Numbered from the stretch's first letter, positions 45,051 through 58,700 are shown. The stretch is 64,000 nt of DNA from Coprinellus micaceus (GCA_951394405.1 OX596335.1:1-64000), one strand, 5' to 3'. Notes: generated from the letters alone by a model not told the origin. Made by a program: numbers and translations.

Positions 45051-46302
45051 TCACCCAGTCCGACCCCCATCTCCCTCTGTAACTTCCGCGAATCCAATAG
45101 TTGTTGCTTGCTTGTGAAGTCGACGAAGGCTGTGTATGTCCCTGCGCTGCATGACTCTAATAGCGATCATCTGGGGGGCCAGAGCCTGGTTCGTAGATAA
45201 GCGGTATCTGCGTCAGCTTGTTCATTTTGAGAAGATATAGCAACTCACGGTACAAGCCACCCAAGCCACTCTCGACACATATATCCCCGTCCTCGTAAAA
45301 AGCGTCGCGATAGGGACATAGATGGCGATGCAAGAAGCCGGGAGCGCAGATTCCACGATAATTGCCACAGCGTAAAGGGTATCGCTGGGTGGGGGTCTTG
45401 AATCGTCCAGAAGTGCGTTCAGGCGCCTTCGTGTTTGAAGGATGTGTAGGCAGATGGAAGTGGTTACAATAAAATTTACGAGGAAGGATGCTATCGCAGG
45501 CATAAAGCCCCCTGCATAAAAGACGAGGGAATCTGCGTCGCTCAGAGACTCATAGCCTCGTGCAAACAGTACTGTGCCGTATATGGAGAGGACTGGTCAA
45601 TGCACAGGGCAGTCAGCACAAAGCTTTGGGGGCTGCCGAGTGATTTGGTACGTACCGATGGAAATAGAATAAGGCACCATTGGAATCGCACAGACCCATT
45701 TTTTCCCGCTGAACACAACCCAACACCGGTATATCTGTTGAAGAGTCACTCTGTCGTCATGTCCTATATCTCCCAATGAGAATATTCACCAGTAGTGCAT
45801 CCGCAATTAAAACGATGAACTGCATCCCTACCGCCACCATCTGCAATACTACCCTTTCTCCAATAGGCATCAACCTCGTGGAACAGTCTTCTTCAGTGTG
45901 AGCCTCAATGTTGCCCATGGGCCGTAATTTTAACATCAACCCCACACAGTATAGTGCAGCGGTGGTCGTAAACACGACAGCAAGAACCAAATTCGCAACT
46001 AAGACAATAGGCGAACCATAGTCACGATGTCGCCGTTTTGAAGCGGCGAGCCAGGCCTTTTGCAAGACTGGGATCGCCAGATGAGCCTGGATGCCTATTC
46101 AGATGCGACAGGACGGTATCGTTACCAATCTAACAATACGCCACTGGGTGGTGGGTATGAATTGACTCACCTATTGCCAGTGCAGAAATCAGAGCAGCGC
46201 TGGGTAATCGACAAGTGACACGCTAGCCACCCAGAGTCGTCTGATTGTACACATGCAATCAAAGGCGACCGGGTACCAAAAAGATGGTTCTGTGAGAACC
46301 AT
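45051..46302 (-). pseudogene. Membrane protein copy B, frameshifted
   Basis: Third member of the seven-helix family, with all five exons and introns in place. It starts MVLTEPSFWYPVAF at 46302. Exon 2 reads GIQAHLAIPVLQKAWLAASKRR..., exon 4 includes SICLHILQTRRRLNALL, and exon 5 ends EGDGGRTG at 45051. In exon 1 the sequence at about 46205 (GATTACCCAGCGCTGCTCTGA) lacks one base compared with copies 1 and A, giving an early stop; no alternative ATG restores the frame. Everything downstream is open, so the lesion is recent or a sequencing error. Confidence 0.8.
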
Positions 46303-46699
46303 GTGGTCTGTATCTTCCCCGGTAGTTGTGCCTAGGCAATGTTGTTGGATGTTCGCCACGTCAGAGAGGGAGAGGGGGGTTCCCTCGATCTTGGGATAGA
46401 TAGCATGAATAAGTACTACCCACGAAAGGGACTGACAGGTAGGGGCCGGATCTGTTGCGTCCACAGCTGATGAAGGCGGTTCGCTGGACATTGGCTGTCC
46501 AGGTATGCAGGGTGAGTGTCGGTGTATTGCGGCGCTGCCACTGCCCAACGCAGTTCACGTATTGAGCAGATCTCGTAGCTGTATCTTCTAGATCGTTATT
46601 CGAACCCGAGGTCCGGGTTTTCGTTCGTTTATCCTCCTTCGCGGCTTCCATCCCGTTACCCTGTGTTCATTCAGAGTTGAAAGATCCCGGAGCCCAACA

Positions 46700-47250
46700 T
46701 GGATGATAGTTCAAAGCTATGCGAGCCTTTCCTTCCACAGACAGGAGAAAGGCGCTGACATCATTGTTCACCGGAAAGGTCACGTCCACCTATACCTATG
46801 CAACCCGGGGTACATCCGACCTATGCCAAATGAAGAGGAAGCTGCGTGCCCCGCGATGGAATCGCATGTCCGCCGGAGACCGATACCACACATTCCTCTG
46901 GTGTATTTGGATACTTAGGGACTTAGAGACGCCCCTCGATCAGACCAACCCAGCACTCACTAACGCAGTGCTTTCACTACTAGCCAAGGTTGTAGATAAT
47001 GTATATTTGGCGAGAGGCACCGGAAACCACTCCAACTGCACACCATGGGTTGAAACTGAACGCGAAACCCCGTACCAAAGGATCCACAGCTGGATACAGC
47101 ATTTTCATGTCCGCTGAGCCCCATATACATCCAAATATAGAAGTCGCCCCAACACATCCACTAGTCTAACCCGGAACGGTCGCTTCTTCTTCCACCACCC
47201 AGGAACTGTAGGGGCCACTACGCGAGAGGGTTTTGACCAAGATCGTCCAG
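46700..47250. repeat. Duplicated flank of membrane-protein copy B
   Basis: Counterpart of 43440-44262 (see there). It keeps the same order of blocks and continues past GTCCAGTGG into unique sequence, so it preserves the ancestral right edge of the duplicated segment. Confidence 0.65.
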
Positions 47251-47254
47251 TGGT

Positions 47255-50200
47255 TCGATTGGGGGTGACAAGATTGGTTCCCCCTAGACCATTGTGGCCA
47301 GAATCGCAAATCAGGAGATCGCTGTCCTCTTCTCAGAACCAAATTACCGAGCACCCGGGCAGAATCAACGCTGTGTACTGGGGTTAGATTCCGACTCTCT
47401 GCGGGGTCCCCGTCTACTCCCGAACAATGTCACAGTTGTGAGAGGGTGGCACGCCTAATGCTGACTCGAGACGCTCGATATACATGCGCCACAAAAAAGA
47501 CAGTTACCACAAGCCACAGATGTCAAGCGCCGAACCAGTGGGAGGGGCGTACTGGAGTTACCACTCCTTGATACACCCCAGGCAGTACTCAACGCGCCTC
47601 GAATCGCTGTGGCAGGTAGCACAACGAACACCGTCGTGGAATCCCTGAGCAGAGCGAGACCGGACATTGAAGAGAACCAGGGAGGTGCCATGCAAATTCA
47701 TGGTTCCCCCATTCTACAAAGAACGCAGTAAGAAGGGGAGAGCCATTTAGTCATCGCCCCTGTTCCATTCATACGAAACGTCTATCGCCTCTCGAGAAAG
47801 TGGTTGTTTCACAAGGCGGACATGCGTAGGGATGGAAGCGGGGGGTGGCTCGTTAGTCACGGCTTTGAGTTCAGATCGAATACCGTATGGAATTAGCAAC
47901 GGCCCAGTCCTCCCACGCAACATAATAAGGGGTCGCAGGAGAGCCCAATCCTGGGCTGGGGGAGCGAAGGCCGCACGCCAGCAAGCCCGTTCACGCGGCT
48001 ACGACGTCTGAGTCGTTGAAGAGATCGGGCCACAGAGGGTTTCATTCGTGACCGAATAAGAGAGGCTGTCGAGGAGTACGGCGAATAGCGAGCAGAGATT
48101 GAACCCGGGTCAATGGACACACACTTTGAAGAAGGACATCCACGCGTCACCAGGGGTCGCGTCCTGCCCCCCGGATGATCCTTCGGCGTCCATCAAGTCC
48201 AAGCAATGCTCAATTGCAGAGTCGCTTAGCGTGCTCTCATCGCGAGCCGTCCAGCCAGACAATGTCAGCCAGATGAGACAAGGACTCCAGGGGTTCGGAG
48301 TCCAAGTCCAGAGACGATGTGATGAGGAGTCATCGTGGTCAATAGATAAGATATGCATCGCGCATGGACTTTGGGCCCAGGGTCTAGATCTCGATTGGAA
48401 CACCGCCGGAAATCGCCGAGCCCCTGTGGAGAGACATGTCCATCGATCGCCTCGTTGTTCCTGACCACCACCACCGCGTTGATCGGTCCCTTATCTACCC
48501 CCTTCAACTTCTCTACCTTGTCTGTATTTAAAGCCCCTGGAGCCCGCAATACCTTCGTCTAGTTTCTCTGCTTGGGTCCAGGTTCCCAAGGCTTCCGCTC
48601 GCGCAGTTCGCGATCGGTGTACAATGCTGGATAGTGAGATTACTGGGTTTATGCTGACATAGGTAAGGGTAAATTTGGCGTTCATGTATTCTAATTGGAC
48701 GCGGTGCGGTATGTTCGGTCTACCTTAGCAGATCGGTCATCCGTCGAGGTGACCAGCGGATCAAGACGCGGAATTCCCTTGCGACCTATATCCCTAGCTC
48801 CCGAATACTGGGAACTCTCCATCTCTCAGCCCTTACCTCCTCCGCCGTGCCCTACGTCAAATTCACTGGCCAGTCATCCACCCTGGGCGATGGTTCTGAG
48901 GCCGAGGGTGTAGGGACACCCCCAGATGTGGTCGGCTGAGCAAAATGCGACTGCAACGTATCGCGAGACAAGTAAACCGACTTCACTGGACCTCTAGCTT
49001 TGCTGTATCTTCGGGAAGTCCTGCCCTGTGACATTCACAGTGGTTCCACCCCATGTGTACGACCTGCCGCGCTTCGACGCTTCGTAGACATCGTATATAT
49101 AGCGCAGATGAATCTATGAATCCCATCGCTCCCAGATGGGCTGTCGCACATGGAATCGCCTCTTCACGTTCCACCGTTCCGTAAAGTCCCAAGTTTCCGA
49201 GCATCCTTCAATGTTTAGACGTTCAGACTTAAACACACAAATTAGCAACTCCCAGTCGCCATTGAGCGTCGGCACAGAGGAGGAACAGGTATCTACGATG
49301 CATACATTTGAAGATAGAAGACATGTGTACGTGTCCACTCCTGAGTGGTATGTATAGCAATCAACGCTCACCATCTATTAGTCAGTACCTCGCTCAGAGC
49401 CCTCTCAGCGACGCGGATTCCACATCATCCGTACTCTCCAACCGCGATCCTCGCCCAAGGATTGTCCGACACAGCGACATTGGCCACAGCCCAACTCGCA
49501 CTTTGAATACTCGGATGACTTGGCGCCCCAACCCAAGCTCCCGACAAAGGACCTTTCGCTGGAAGCGCAAGTATTCCCGAACTCAAACGTGAGTTGGGGA
49601 TGAACTCGAAAGTCACTCTCTGTGTGGCCGCCATAAAGAGAGACATGACAGGGAAGGAGATACGCAGAGTGCGAACCCCCAATGACGTCGACGGACGCAC
49701 ACTTGGACTCGAGCCGCGTGCGAAGGCTTAGGAACAAGGCAGCATACACTGGATCGTGTCGCAGAGATATATCTTCTTGCACGACGCCAAACTCTGCGAG
49801 CCTGACGACGATAGCTGAAAAATCTACTGCTCGAGGTCCAGTGGATGACGTTTACCCTTCGCAAGCGCGCAGTTTCATCCAGTAGCCGAGCCCTGCCAAG
49901 CCAACCCAGTATGCAGAAGTTCGGCTGCAGATGAAGCGACCAACCCAAAGCGATGTACTACAAAGCTCACAGTCGTGAACATCCCTGGGCGCGAAGAATC
50001 ACCGACCAAAGTGAAACATCTGGCGGGGTGAGGACCACCAGACGCGCCCAATCCCACTGGTCAAGGAGTACTGCGAGCCGGGGGATGTGGATGACAGCGG
50101 ATAATGACGACTAGAGCAATTCGCTAAACGGACAAGGAAGATCACCGGGTTAGACGGATGTCGCCAAGTGGAGAGGCCTGAAACGGTTCCCGTGAGCGAC

Positions 50201-52880
50201 TATCCAGTATGACCCATTACATCCCTGACATTCAGACAGAGGCTGAAATCCTGTGGTAGGAGTAACGACGAATAGCGTCGCCCGCACGCTGACCGCGAGG
50301 GATCCCACCTTCCGTAGAGCCAGGGATGACGACAGGATGTCGTCCAGGAACCACACCGGCGAGATCGATCCATGCGTGGTAAGCCAATAGAAAGAAGTTA
50401 TTCGGCAGTGTACAGTCATCGTACGACACCTGCGCCAACAAGGAAGCCGAGCGATGACAGTTCCGTTAAAGGCCAGCTTAGGCAGTCGACGAGCAGAAGG
50501 TTAAAAGTTGAGAGACGTCCTATGCCGTCGGAATAGTCAAAACGATACCAACGCTCATCAAACGGTCGATCCTTGGAAACGCCGCGAAGGCCCACCCGGG
50601 TGTTCCCCTCCATCGAAGCTTCAATCCTGGGGGGTAGAGTCGATGGAGCTTCTACTCCCAGCCACCGAAGCCGAGCTCAGGGACCAGGGTGGGTCCGAGG
50701 GCAGTCAACAGGACGCCGTAGACAGTGAAGGAAGCCCCAGATGTGGCGCAATGTCGACAAGTACCCAGGGAACGGTGGTCTTCTCCAGAGATCCGTCGGG
50801 AAGAAATACGCTCTAGGGCACCAGGAAATCGCGTTCCAAAGGCATTGAGAGTAGCGGTGATCGAGCAAGAGGAGGTTCCGATGAGGTTGGGGAAGGCGAT
50901 TCAGGTCCAAATGGCGAAGGGATCCTTGGAAGCTACGGGAAAAGAACGAGAACATGCTTGAGCATGAAGGCTTCATATGCCGCGCTTAGGGACGTACCTC
51001 CAGCAATCGACTCAACCGCCATCCTGATACCAATGCTCCTCTACCCGAGCGATTCCGATTGGCAAGCATCACGTCCCCGCGAACGAAGGGCCATCCGATA
51101 CGACGCGAACCAGTTCTGCGTCCGTGTATGCCAAGCACTGAGGGGCGGGAGAGACTGCAGACACATGCGACGCGAAGATGGTCGTGGTTCAGAGCAAAGA
51201 GTAAAGATAACGGACCGCCCGGCTGCGGAGTTTATATCTCAATTGAAGGCCCGCCGGCAATCTCCGAGTAATGTGTGAAGGGTGTTGGCCATCGATTGTC
51301 ACTTGCTTCTCGACCACCACCACCTCGATCTGGTCAGTCAATAGCGCCTTCCGTCTACGAAGCCTCTCCTTGCGTAATGTGTGTTGTGGATAAACCGCTC
51401 TACGCCCCTATTTACTCGCCTTCTGCTTCCCAAGTCGCTTGGAATCTTCACTTCGTCAACGGAGAGTCGAGAGAAGAAGTCATGCATAACGCTGCTATTA
51501 AGCTATGCGATGAAGTCTGGACTCCACCTGGGCTGAGGAATGGGGTGCTCTGGGCCTCCCATATGTCTCGTGCATTGGTGCACCCATTCTTCGGTGCCTT
51601 CGAACCTCTAGCACGAGCCTGACACCGGTCAATCGTGTAATTCTTCCTTGGTGCAGTAATTACTGCGTTCTAGGTGTCATACGGATGATATGGTTCGAGT
51701 AGCTCGGGCTGGTGATCCCTGCTGGATTCTGCCCGCCAATCTCTCACCTGGACGTGTCCATGTCGTCTCGATCCGCTCTCAATCTGCAGTCTCTGTGTGC
51801 CTCGGCGATCGACTCAATCCGGGGGTGCTATTCCTTTCCCCCACCCATCTCGAGGGCAGGAGCGCTTCAGACGATGAATGCGAGCTTTCCTAGCTCGTCA
51901 TCTACGTCCAGACGCTTCCACCCACTCCAGATTCTGGAGGCAGGGTCGGCTCAGGTCGGCAGCTACGTAGCAAGGGAGTGTCTATTAGGATCCGCTCGGT
52001 AAGTGGACGCAACACATTGCTTCAATCAATCTTCTTTCTCGGAGTCGGGTCTGTCCGGTTCCCTCGGATTCGCCAAGACATGAATCGCACGTCATACACT
52101 CGAAATCGGCCTGCTGGTTCTGTCACATCCTTAGTTGCCTAGAGCGCCTTTGCACGACTGGCGTCAACGTCACGGACCTCACCCACTCTTCTTCACCGTC
52201 TGAACTGGGAACAGTCAAACGCGGGATCCATTATCCCGGCGTCCAGCTGTGACCATTTCCAGGTTTATGATGAAAGCCAGTGGGTGCCGTCGTCATGTCG
52301 GCATGCTAAAAGTCGCCTGAGCTTAGCACAAGACTTTCTGTGAACACATCGTTCGCCTACGCCCCTCAGATTTCGAGTTGGCGATCGCCCGCTGCTCTGG
52401 GCTAAGGTCACCTTTTACCGACGGTCGGTGGTTGGGTACACGACGCCTTTTCGAGAGCAATCCGTGTTGATTAATATCAACTCATTCCTCAATGCGGTTG
52501 AAATTCGCCTGAGAGGAGGCATATCTCACTGTGTGACCTGCAGTAGATTTACCGGCTCTCGCGGTCCCGTCTGCTCCCTCCCGTTTATGGGACATTTGCA
52601 TGGGGTGACGCTTTGCCAGAGAGGCCTAAATCTTGTACCCACACTCTAGCCGCCGCGTGCTTAGGTGAAGGGATTAAATCAGAGGCCTACTGGTAAGTCT
52701 GGATATCGGACTGATGATGCTCATGAGGTACAGGGGATCACAGCAGTGGATTTACAGGGCTTCGGAATCGAAGTACACGTTGACAACTGGGGGTAACTAT
52801 ATCTCGGGATTTACAAGTACATGACATGAAGGGATAGATGATGCGTGGTCCAGACAGTGCGAATGACGGCCACGGTATGA
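47255..52880. other. Gene-poor stretch with subtelomeric-unit relics
   Basis: No gene recognised. The unit motif appears as CCGCCGGAAATCGCCGAG at 48403-48420 and CCGCCGGCAATCTCCGAG at 51251-51268. On the minus-strand side of each lie frames with a hydrophobic stretch (for example 47455-47691). These are probably further, older copies of the subtelomeric unit. Most other ORFs of up to 125 codons have no motif. Confidence 0.4.
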
Positions 52881-52885
52881 AGTGA

Positions 52886-53675
52886 CTAATTACCCCACAG
52901 AAGGGACACACAGACGATAGGGCCCCCATTGAGGTGAGTCGATACGGCCGTATGCTCCCCACCTTCCTTAACGAAGAGCGGAAGGTGTGTACCCGCAGTA
53001 TCCTCGAAAACGAACTTCGCCGCGCCCTTGTTGTAAATGCGAAGGAAATAGTGCTTGACGGTGTCGAATTCGCGCCAGGAGAACGAGTACTTGGAAATGC
53101 CCGTCCTGGCCAGAACGTCCCGAGTAGTCGCGACCCACTTGTCCTCATCTGTGAGGGGCCAGTCGAGTTTTGTGCACAACGGGTCGAAGGGCTCGGTGGT
53201 GCTGGGGGAAGGGAACGAATACGTCAGTCGGATGGATTCGCATAGCGAGTTGGACCCAGGAACCCGACTCACACTTCTTCCTTAACGGGTTTCAAAGGGA
53301 TAGTGACCGAGAGGATGGATGGCCCAACGAGGGTGGTGAACGGGGGGACAGTGTGGTCACCAGGTTCGGTAGCATTGATAGGGTGCTCGTGGCCCTGCGA
53401 GTCGTTGAAGACGTAGTTCAAGGGGTAGTCATTGGTGAAGCGCAACGTGAAGTGGTTGAGGTGGTTGTGGAAGTCGGCGTAGTACGCGTAACGGGTAATC
53501 CCGGTGAGTTTCTTGACTTCGTCAGTGGTGTCGATCCAGTCTTTACTATCGCTGAGAGGCCAGTTGAGAACTACAGTAAGGCTAGAGAGAGAAATGAGGT
53601 CATTGGGATTTTGTGGAGAGATGCGAAGGAGATGGCGTACCCAATGCCGTTGTTGCAAGTACTGAGAGCAGCCAT
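52886..53675 (-). CDS. Two-domain conserved fungal protein of unknown family, copy C2
   Basis: Exons (minus) about 53675-53641, 53581-53273 and 53201-52886 join to 660 nt (219 residues). Start MAALSTCNNGIG; intron positions are the same as in C1. Domain 1 has WPLSDSKDWIDTT, LTGITRYAY, NHFTLRFTN, NYVFNDSQG and GPSILSV. Domain 2 has WPLTDEDKWVATT, RTGISKYSF, KHYFLRIYN, KFVFEDTAG and GGPIVCV. The gene looks intact. No signal peptide or membrane segment is seen. The strict keeping of both domains in copies 45 kb apart argues for function, but I do not know the family. Confidence 0.8.
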
Positions 53676-53757
53676 GTTTATATCTGAGTGTCTTTGAGAG
53701 AGACCAAGTGTTCGATGAGGTGGTTTGGGATGAGATACACCGAGAACGATACCAAGG

Positions 53758-53764
53758 CTTTATA
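53758..53764 (-). promoter_or_regulatory. TATA box of C2
   Basis: TATAAAG on the minus strand, about 85 bp before the C2 start, at the same place as in C3. Confidence 0.55.
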
Positions 53765-53799
53765 CTCTGGAAGGGCATAGGGGTCGCTTCCACCAAGAA

Positions 53800-55270
53800 A
53801 GAGCCCAGTATTCGCTAAATTCGAGACGTCTGCTAACAAAAGTAGGTCAAAGGCAGGCTCTCGTCACCTGCCTCCCGTTGAGAATCGCTTTGGGCGTCCG
53901 GTGGACCCTGGTTCCGACAACTATTGTGAAAGAGTACTCGTGACGCGACGGTGCAGTTCCCCTCCGGCAGAGGACCCTTGTCAGTTCACGTAAGTTAGTA
54001 CAAAGCTCGAAGCATCAGGGACGGGAGGCTTGACAAGTTGGTGACACCTTGAACTCTGGATTCTGGAACGACCGTGTTGGAAGCTTTACGGATGCTTCCT
54101 GATGAACCTAAATATTTCTACCACCAGACGACTGCATGAGTCCGAACCGTGTACAAAGTTATGAACTCGGCTTGCCTGCAGAATACCCCACTGACTGCCA
54201 TAACGCACGTTGAGATGAAATTCTGGTCTACTCCACTACGTTTACGCCTAACATCCTTCCTGAAATGTCATTGTACTTGCCGTACGGGAGATGAAACGTG
54301 AATTCACATCAGATAAGGTGCGGAATGAACATGAGGGCCTGCCACCGGGAGCGCGTATCAAATTCTCCCTGCATCGAACCATTCACTCCAGTGCATTCGA
54401 GGCCCTTAGGACGTCGTCTGACCTCAAGTCTCGTAAAAATGTGGGATAATGCGCTCGGAAATTGGCATCCCCGACACTCAATGTGGGTACCATGCGTTGG
54501 CCTGGGTTTTTCTGTTCCATGTAGAATCGCAACGTCGATCAGGGGAGGGATCTGACTGACGGCTTGACTGCACGAGGTATCTTCAGGGACATCAGCCTTT
54601 CGGTACCGAGGCTTCCACGACGAGTGGACTTTCGTGCCAGCATTTGAAGAGCAATGTGGTGACGAAGTAACTACCCCGCCTGTGGGATACAGACACCCGC
54701 AAGAGCGCCGCAGAGGCTCCGTCGCAGGCAATCTACGCTACGGCAGTCCCGACCCACGCACACACGGAGCACTAGGGGTCTGGATGTCAATTCAGTCCCA
54801 TCCGGCAATTGCCGAGTCAGGCCCATTCCACCTCCGGTCGCGGATCGTCTTCGCGAAGGACTGAAATCCAGAGGTGAAGCTTGGGTGAAGCCACGATTGG
54901 CCTATAAGAGAAACCCCCACGTCCTAAACGGCTGGACCTTCCCAGGCATTTGGAAAAACAAAGGGACACAAAGTGGTAACTTCAACGTTAGAGTGAACGG
55001 ATACAGCAGGGCTAATGTACAACGCTGGAACTATACATGAGGATTTATAAGTTTTCTGGGACGAGTACAACACGGAGCGAGGGAGAGTCGGGTAAGGGAT
55101 TAATACGACGGGACTGCCCGATGAATATGGAAGGCCAGGAAATAGACCTTCCGCAAAACCTCGACATTGGTCGAGGCGACCAAGTTCCCGCTGGCCATCC
55201 CGGCGATGAGTGGCCGTTTATTGCCTGGGGTATCCGTTCAACAGAGTTCCCATAAACGCAGTGGGTTATA
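53800..55270. other. C2 upstream region; no gene recognised
   Basis: The first 250 bp (53.81-54.06 kb) are similar to the sequence upstream of C3 (55.84-56.09 kb), including TCGTCACCTG and CGGGAGGCTTGACA, so promoter and gene were duplicated together. A unit-like motif, CATCCGGCAATTGCCGAGTC, lies near 54799-54818. Otherwise nothing is supported. Confidence 0.5.
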
Positions 55271-55273
55271 CAC

Positions 55274-55704
55274 TTACCCATCCGAACCCGAACCTGGGGC
55301 GATCAAGGGAACGACCACCGACTTGATGTGCGGCCCGATCAAGGCCGTGAACGGTGGAACTTCATGTTCACCACCTTTGTGGGTCGTGATAGCGTGGTCC
55401 TGTCCGTTCGAGTCCTTGAAGGTGTAGGTCACCTTAAAGGCCCAGGTGCTATCAAAGCGCAAGATGAAGTGGTTGAGGTGTTCCTCGAAGACAGCGGTGT
55501 ACGAATAACGGGTGATCCCGGTCATTCTACGAACTCGCGGATCGGTTTCGATCCACTCCGCTGGCTTGTGGAGGTTCCAGCCCAGGTGGACTTCGATGCT
55601 GGATAGGGAGATGGGTTCTATTAGTCGAGTCTCTGTGGGGCGTGGAGGACTGGGGTGGCTTACACGCCGTAGCGGTCAGTGGTATTAGCGTTCGCTGCGG
55701 ACAT
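55274..55704 (-). CDS. Single-domain member of the unknown family, copy C3
   Basis: Exons (minus) 55704-55664 and 55598-55274 join to 366 nt (121 residues). Start MSAANANTTDRYG. Only domain 1 is present: LGWNLHKPAEWIETD, MTGITRYSY, NHFILRFDS, TYTFKDSNG and ALIGPHIKSV, ending GSGSDG. The stop TAA lies inside what would be the second intron's splice donor (G|GTAAGTG), where C1 and C2 continue to domain 2. No domain 2 was found downstream. It may be a naturally shortened gene using a retained donor as stop, or a 3'-truncated copy. Confidence 0.65.
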
Positions 55705-55785
55705 GCTTGTGATGGATTGTCTTGGAGAGCGGTTGAGAATTCGATGAGGTTGTTTGCGATGAGACTTACTGGAGAGCATAGCTGT

Positions 55786-55793
55786 CTTTTATA
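55786..55793 (-). promoter_or_regulatory. TATA box of C3
   Basis: TATAAAAG on the minus strand, about 85 bp before the C3 start, matching the C2 promoter layout. Confidence 0.55.
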
Positions 55794-55799
55794 CTTAGA

Positions 55800-58700
55800 A
55801 GGCACATGAAGGTTTCCCCTAGAACGTAAGCGCTGCGACAGTGATCAATCCGAGATGTCTGTTCGGGAATACACGTTTTCGTCACCTGGCTTCCGCTGGG
55901 GATCGCTTTCGGTGCCCGGTGTGCCATAGCTCCGACTCGTCAAGCCAATGTAGGGGGGCATAGCACTCGTGACTCGACGGTATATTTTAGTCCCGGCACC
56001 AAGTAAGTACGTGCTGCAGCGCAAATAGCAATGCGAATTTAGCGACATGAGGATCGGGAGGCTTGACATCTTGAATTCTACATGGCTAACCTTCCCTTTG
56101 GCATACATGTAGTAGGCTTTTTGACCTCGTACTTCGCTCCAAATGGCGAACGGTGCGGTGGGAGGGAGGTATACTAACCTCCCAAGGGTCAAGGTGGTGT
56201 GGCTGACCGTCCTAGGAGAGAGCGAGTTGAACTTTGGCCACCCACCCTTACGGAACGTACAATACCTCTGTCCACAATTTATGAAATGTCAAACGTCGGC
56301 GCTACATTGGAAATCTTGAATATGAGCGCCCGTCACTGGGTAATTGAATAGAACCCTGATCAAGCTCTCCAGCTTTCATTCTTTCACATCTACGCATTGC
56401 ATTGTATGAAGGTCGTCTGACCTCCCCGGCACGTACTTCTCAGAAGGTGAAGGTATATTTGGCTCGGAAGTACAACGGAAATACACCTCGGCGGTCTCAG
56501 TCAGGGGGTACTGGCAGGCAGCTCGAATGCGGGTTCCCAGCTCACTCGTGTCGGCCGTTCTCGACGGTCCAAGATTCTGGGGGGATTGGACTGAACATAG
56601 TACCTGGCCTCAGGTGAACGAACGCGGTAATAGTGAATGGATAGTTTGGGTTATTCAAATCCCATTTCGCCCCTCGACACTCTATGAAGAACAAACAGAA
56701 GTTAATTGGCGTGAACTGAACGAGAGGCGTGAACAGCTCGGAGGCCATACTTCCTTCGTCAATCTAGGCAGTGACGGTGGGCCATTCCTCGGGAGCTGTG
56801 GAAAAGCGTACCTCCCGAAAGAAACGTAAATCAACTTGAGAACTGGGGGCGATGCACAGGGCCTACGATAAGCTACGGCCACTCGACGTCGGTAAGCGAG
56901 ATGAAACCTGAGTTGGGCAGAGGTAGACCCACCCACAAGCTCCGAGAAACGCGAAGCCAACCCCCAGGACTCACATTCTAGCCTCCGACCGAAGGCGACG
57001 GGAAGAGAAGGTTCACCGGACCCAACACTATGGGGGTGGTTTGATGAGAGACATGCTGAGGTTCGCAAGAAGGGGACCGCCCTGTCATGCCATCCGAACC
57101 TCAGGGGGCGAACGCATATCGCCTTCATGAAATCGGAGAGACCGGGGATGGGAACGAATGGCACGGGCGTCGTAGCAAGTACTCACAGCAGGGGATTGAC
57201 GTTAGTCGAGCATTCGAGAGACCAACGTACTGCACAGCGTAAAAGGTCTTTGCCTTTGGGGCATCGAACCGTGTCCGTGTCCCGGCAAGGCCGGAGTCGA
57301 TAGAAGCCGGAGTGCGCAGGATAAGGTGTGTACACCTGGAGGAGTAGACTGCAAGTTGGGTGGACCAAAATGTGCAAATTCAAGAACCCGAAAGCACTAC
57401 TCGATGTGACATACCCAGTCAGTCCTTCACATCCTCGACTCGTACTCGTGTCGGATCCACGTAGCAAGGTCGGTATTATTGCAAGCGAAACAGGGAACAC
57501 CACGCACGTGCCCAGCAAACAAACTATAAAAAAACGCACTGGGATCTTTACGGCCTTTTGGCACAACCCCGTGCCTCTCGGCGTCGATGATATGCCGAGT
57601 AGAACTGTCGCTTTGATGTGCAGAGGTCGTAGAGCACGCCGAGTATCCGTGAGCCGGACACTCAGGGCCATCCCGTCGTACATGATTGGCCCCACGATCA
57701 GCAGAGAGGGGTCTGGAATAAGTACGTGTCGAACTGGAGTCCGCTTTGCAGACAGAATCAAACTTTAGAACTCCGAGTGGGGACCCACCAAACCTAGACA
57801 GCTATTCACCTCTGCATTCAAGGTGGAAATACGACATCGCGAGGTGCAGGCGGACGGCGACTGCGTTGGGGTGGTTGTGAGAGACACATGAGGGGAGCTG
57901 ATTGTTCGTCATTTATCGCATTTATCTGTCCTGGATTTCGCGAGGCCCCCGTGTCATCCGAGCCACCGCGTCGCCGGCATAGGTAGTCCCCGAACGTAAA
58001 GGCGGTTGAGGGGACCCGGAGCGGGAACACAGCGATCAGGGGTCAGGAGTTGAGAATCGCGATATGCATAAAGAAAACGCCAGAGGGCCAAGCCAGCTGG
58101 AAAACCAGGATCAAAGTTGGCAATGCTGAAAGTTGCAGACAAGACTGGGAGCCTTGAGTCGACTCGACTCGGGCGGCGCGGCGATTGCTTGAGAACATGG
58201 TAGAAAGAGGAAGGACGGGGTAGCCGTACTGTTTCATAGGCCACCCCCGAGGATCCACCTCTTGCGTATTTCGTCGAGAACTTCCCCCAACTCATCGCCG
58301 CCCCATACCCACGGCCAAAGTCAGCAAACTGGTAGTGGCAGCGCGCCCGCGTAGCAGCCCCTACTGTTCCTCATCGAGCGCAACAGAACACCGAGACAGG
58401 GAATCACCGCGCATACTCGTTGAGCAATGAAGAGAGACAGAGGCGCGATATGAAGGCACCGTGAACATGATGGCGGTCCAGAACAAGGCGCAGAAACACG
58501 TTGCAACGAGCGGTTTGCGGAGTTTAGCAAAGGATTGAAACCCAGTCGGCGATCGCCGAGCTGGTCGAATTTCAGGGCCGAGCTTCCTTTCCGACAACCC
58601 TACGGTTTGGGGGTTGAGAAGCAGCGCTTCGATGGCGAAATAAGACTCTGGACTTCGCACTCTGAATGGGTTTAATCGCGACGGCCACCGAACGAAGGTT

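Noticed and set aside
53170..53697. 175-codon plus-strand ORF
   Set aside because: It is antisense to exons of C2, whose minus-strand frames, splice sites and domain repeats agree with C1.
57328..57768. 146-codon plus-strand ORF
   Set aside because: It overlaps a 192-codon minus ORF with hydrophobic segments. Neither can be tied to a family; the plus frame has no motif.
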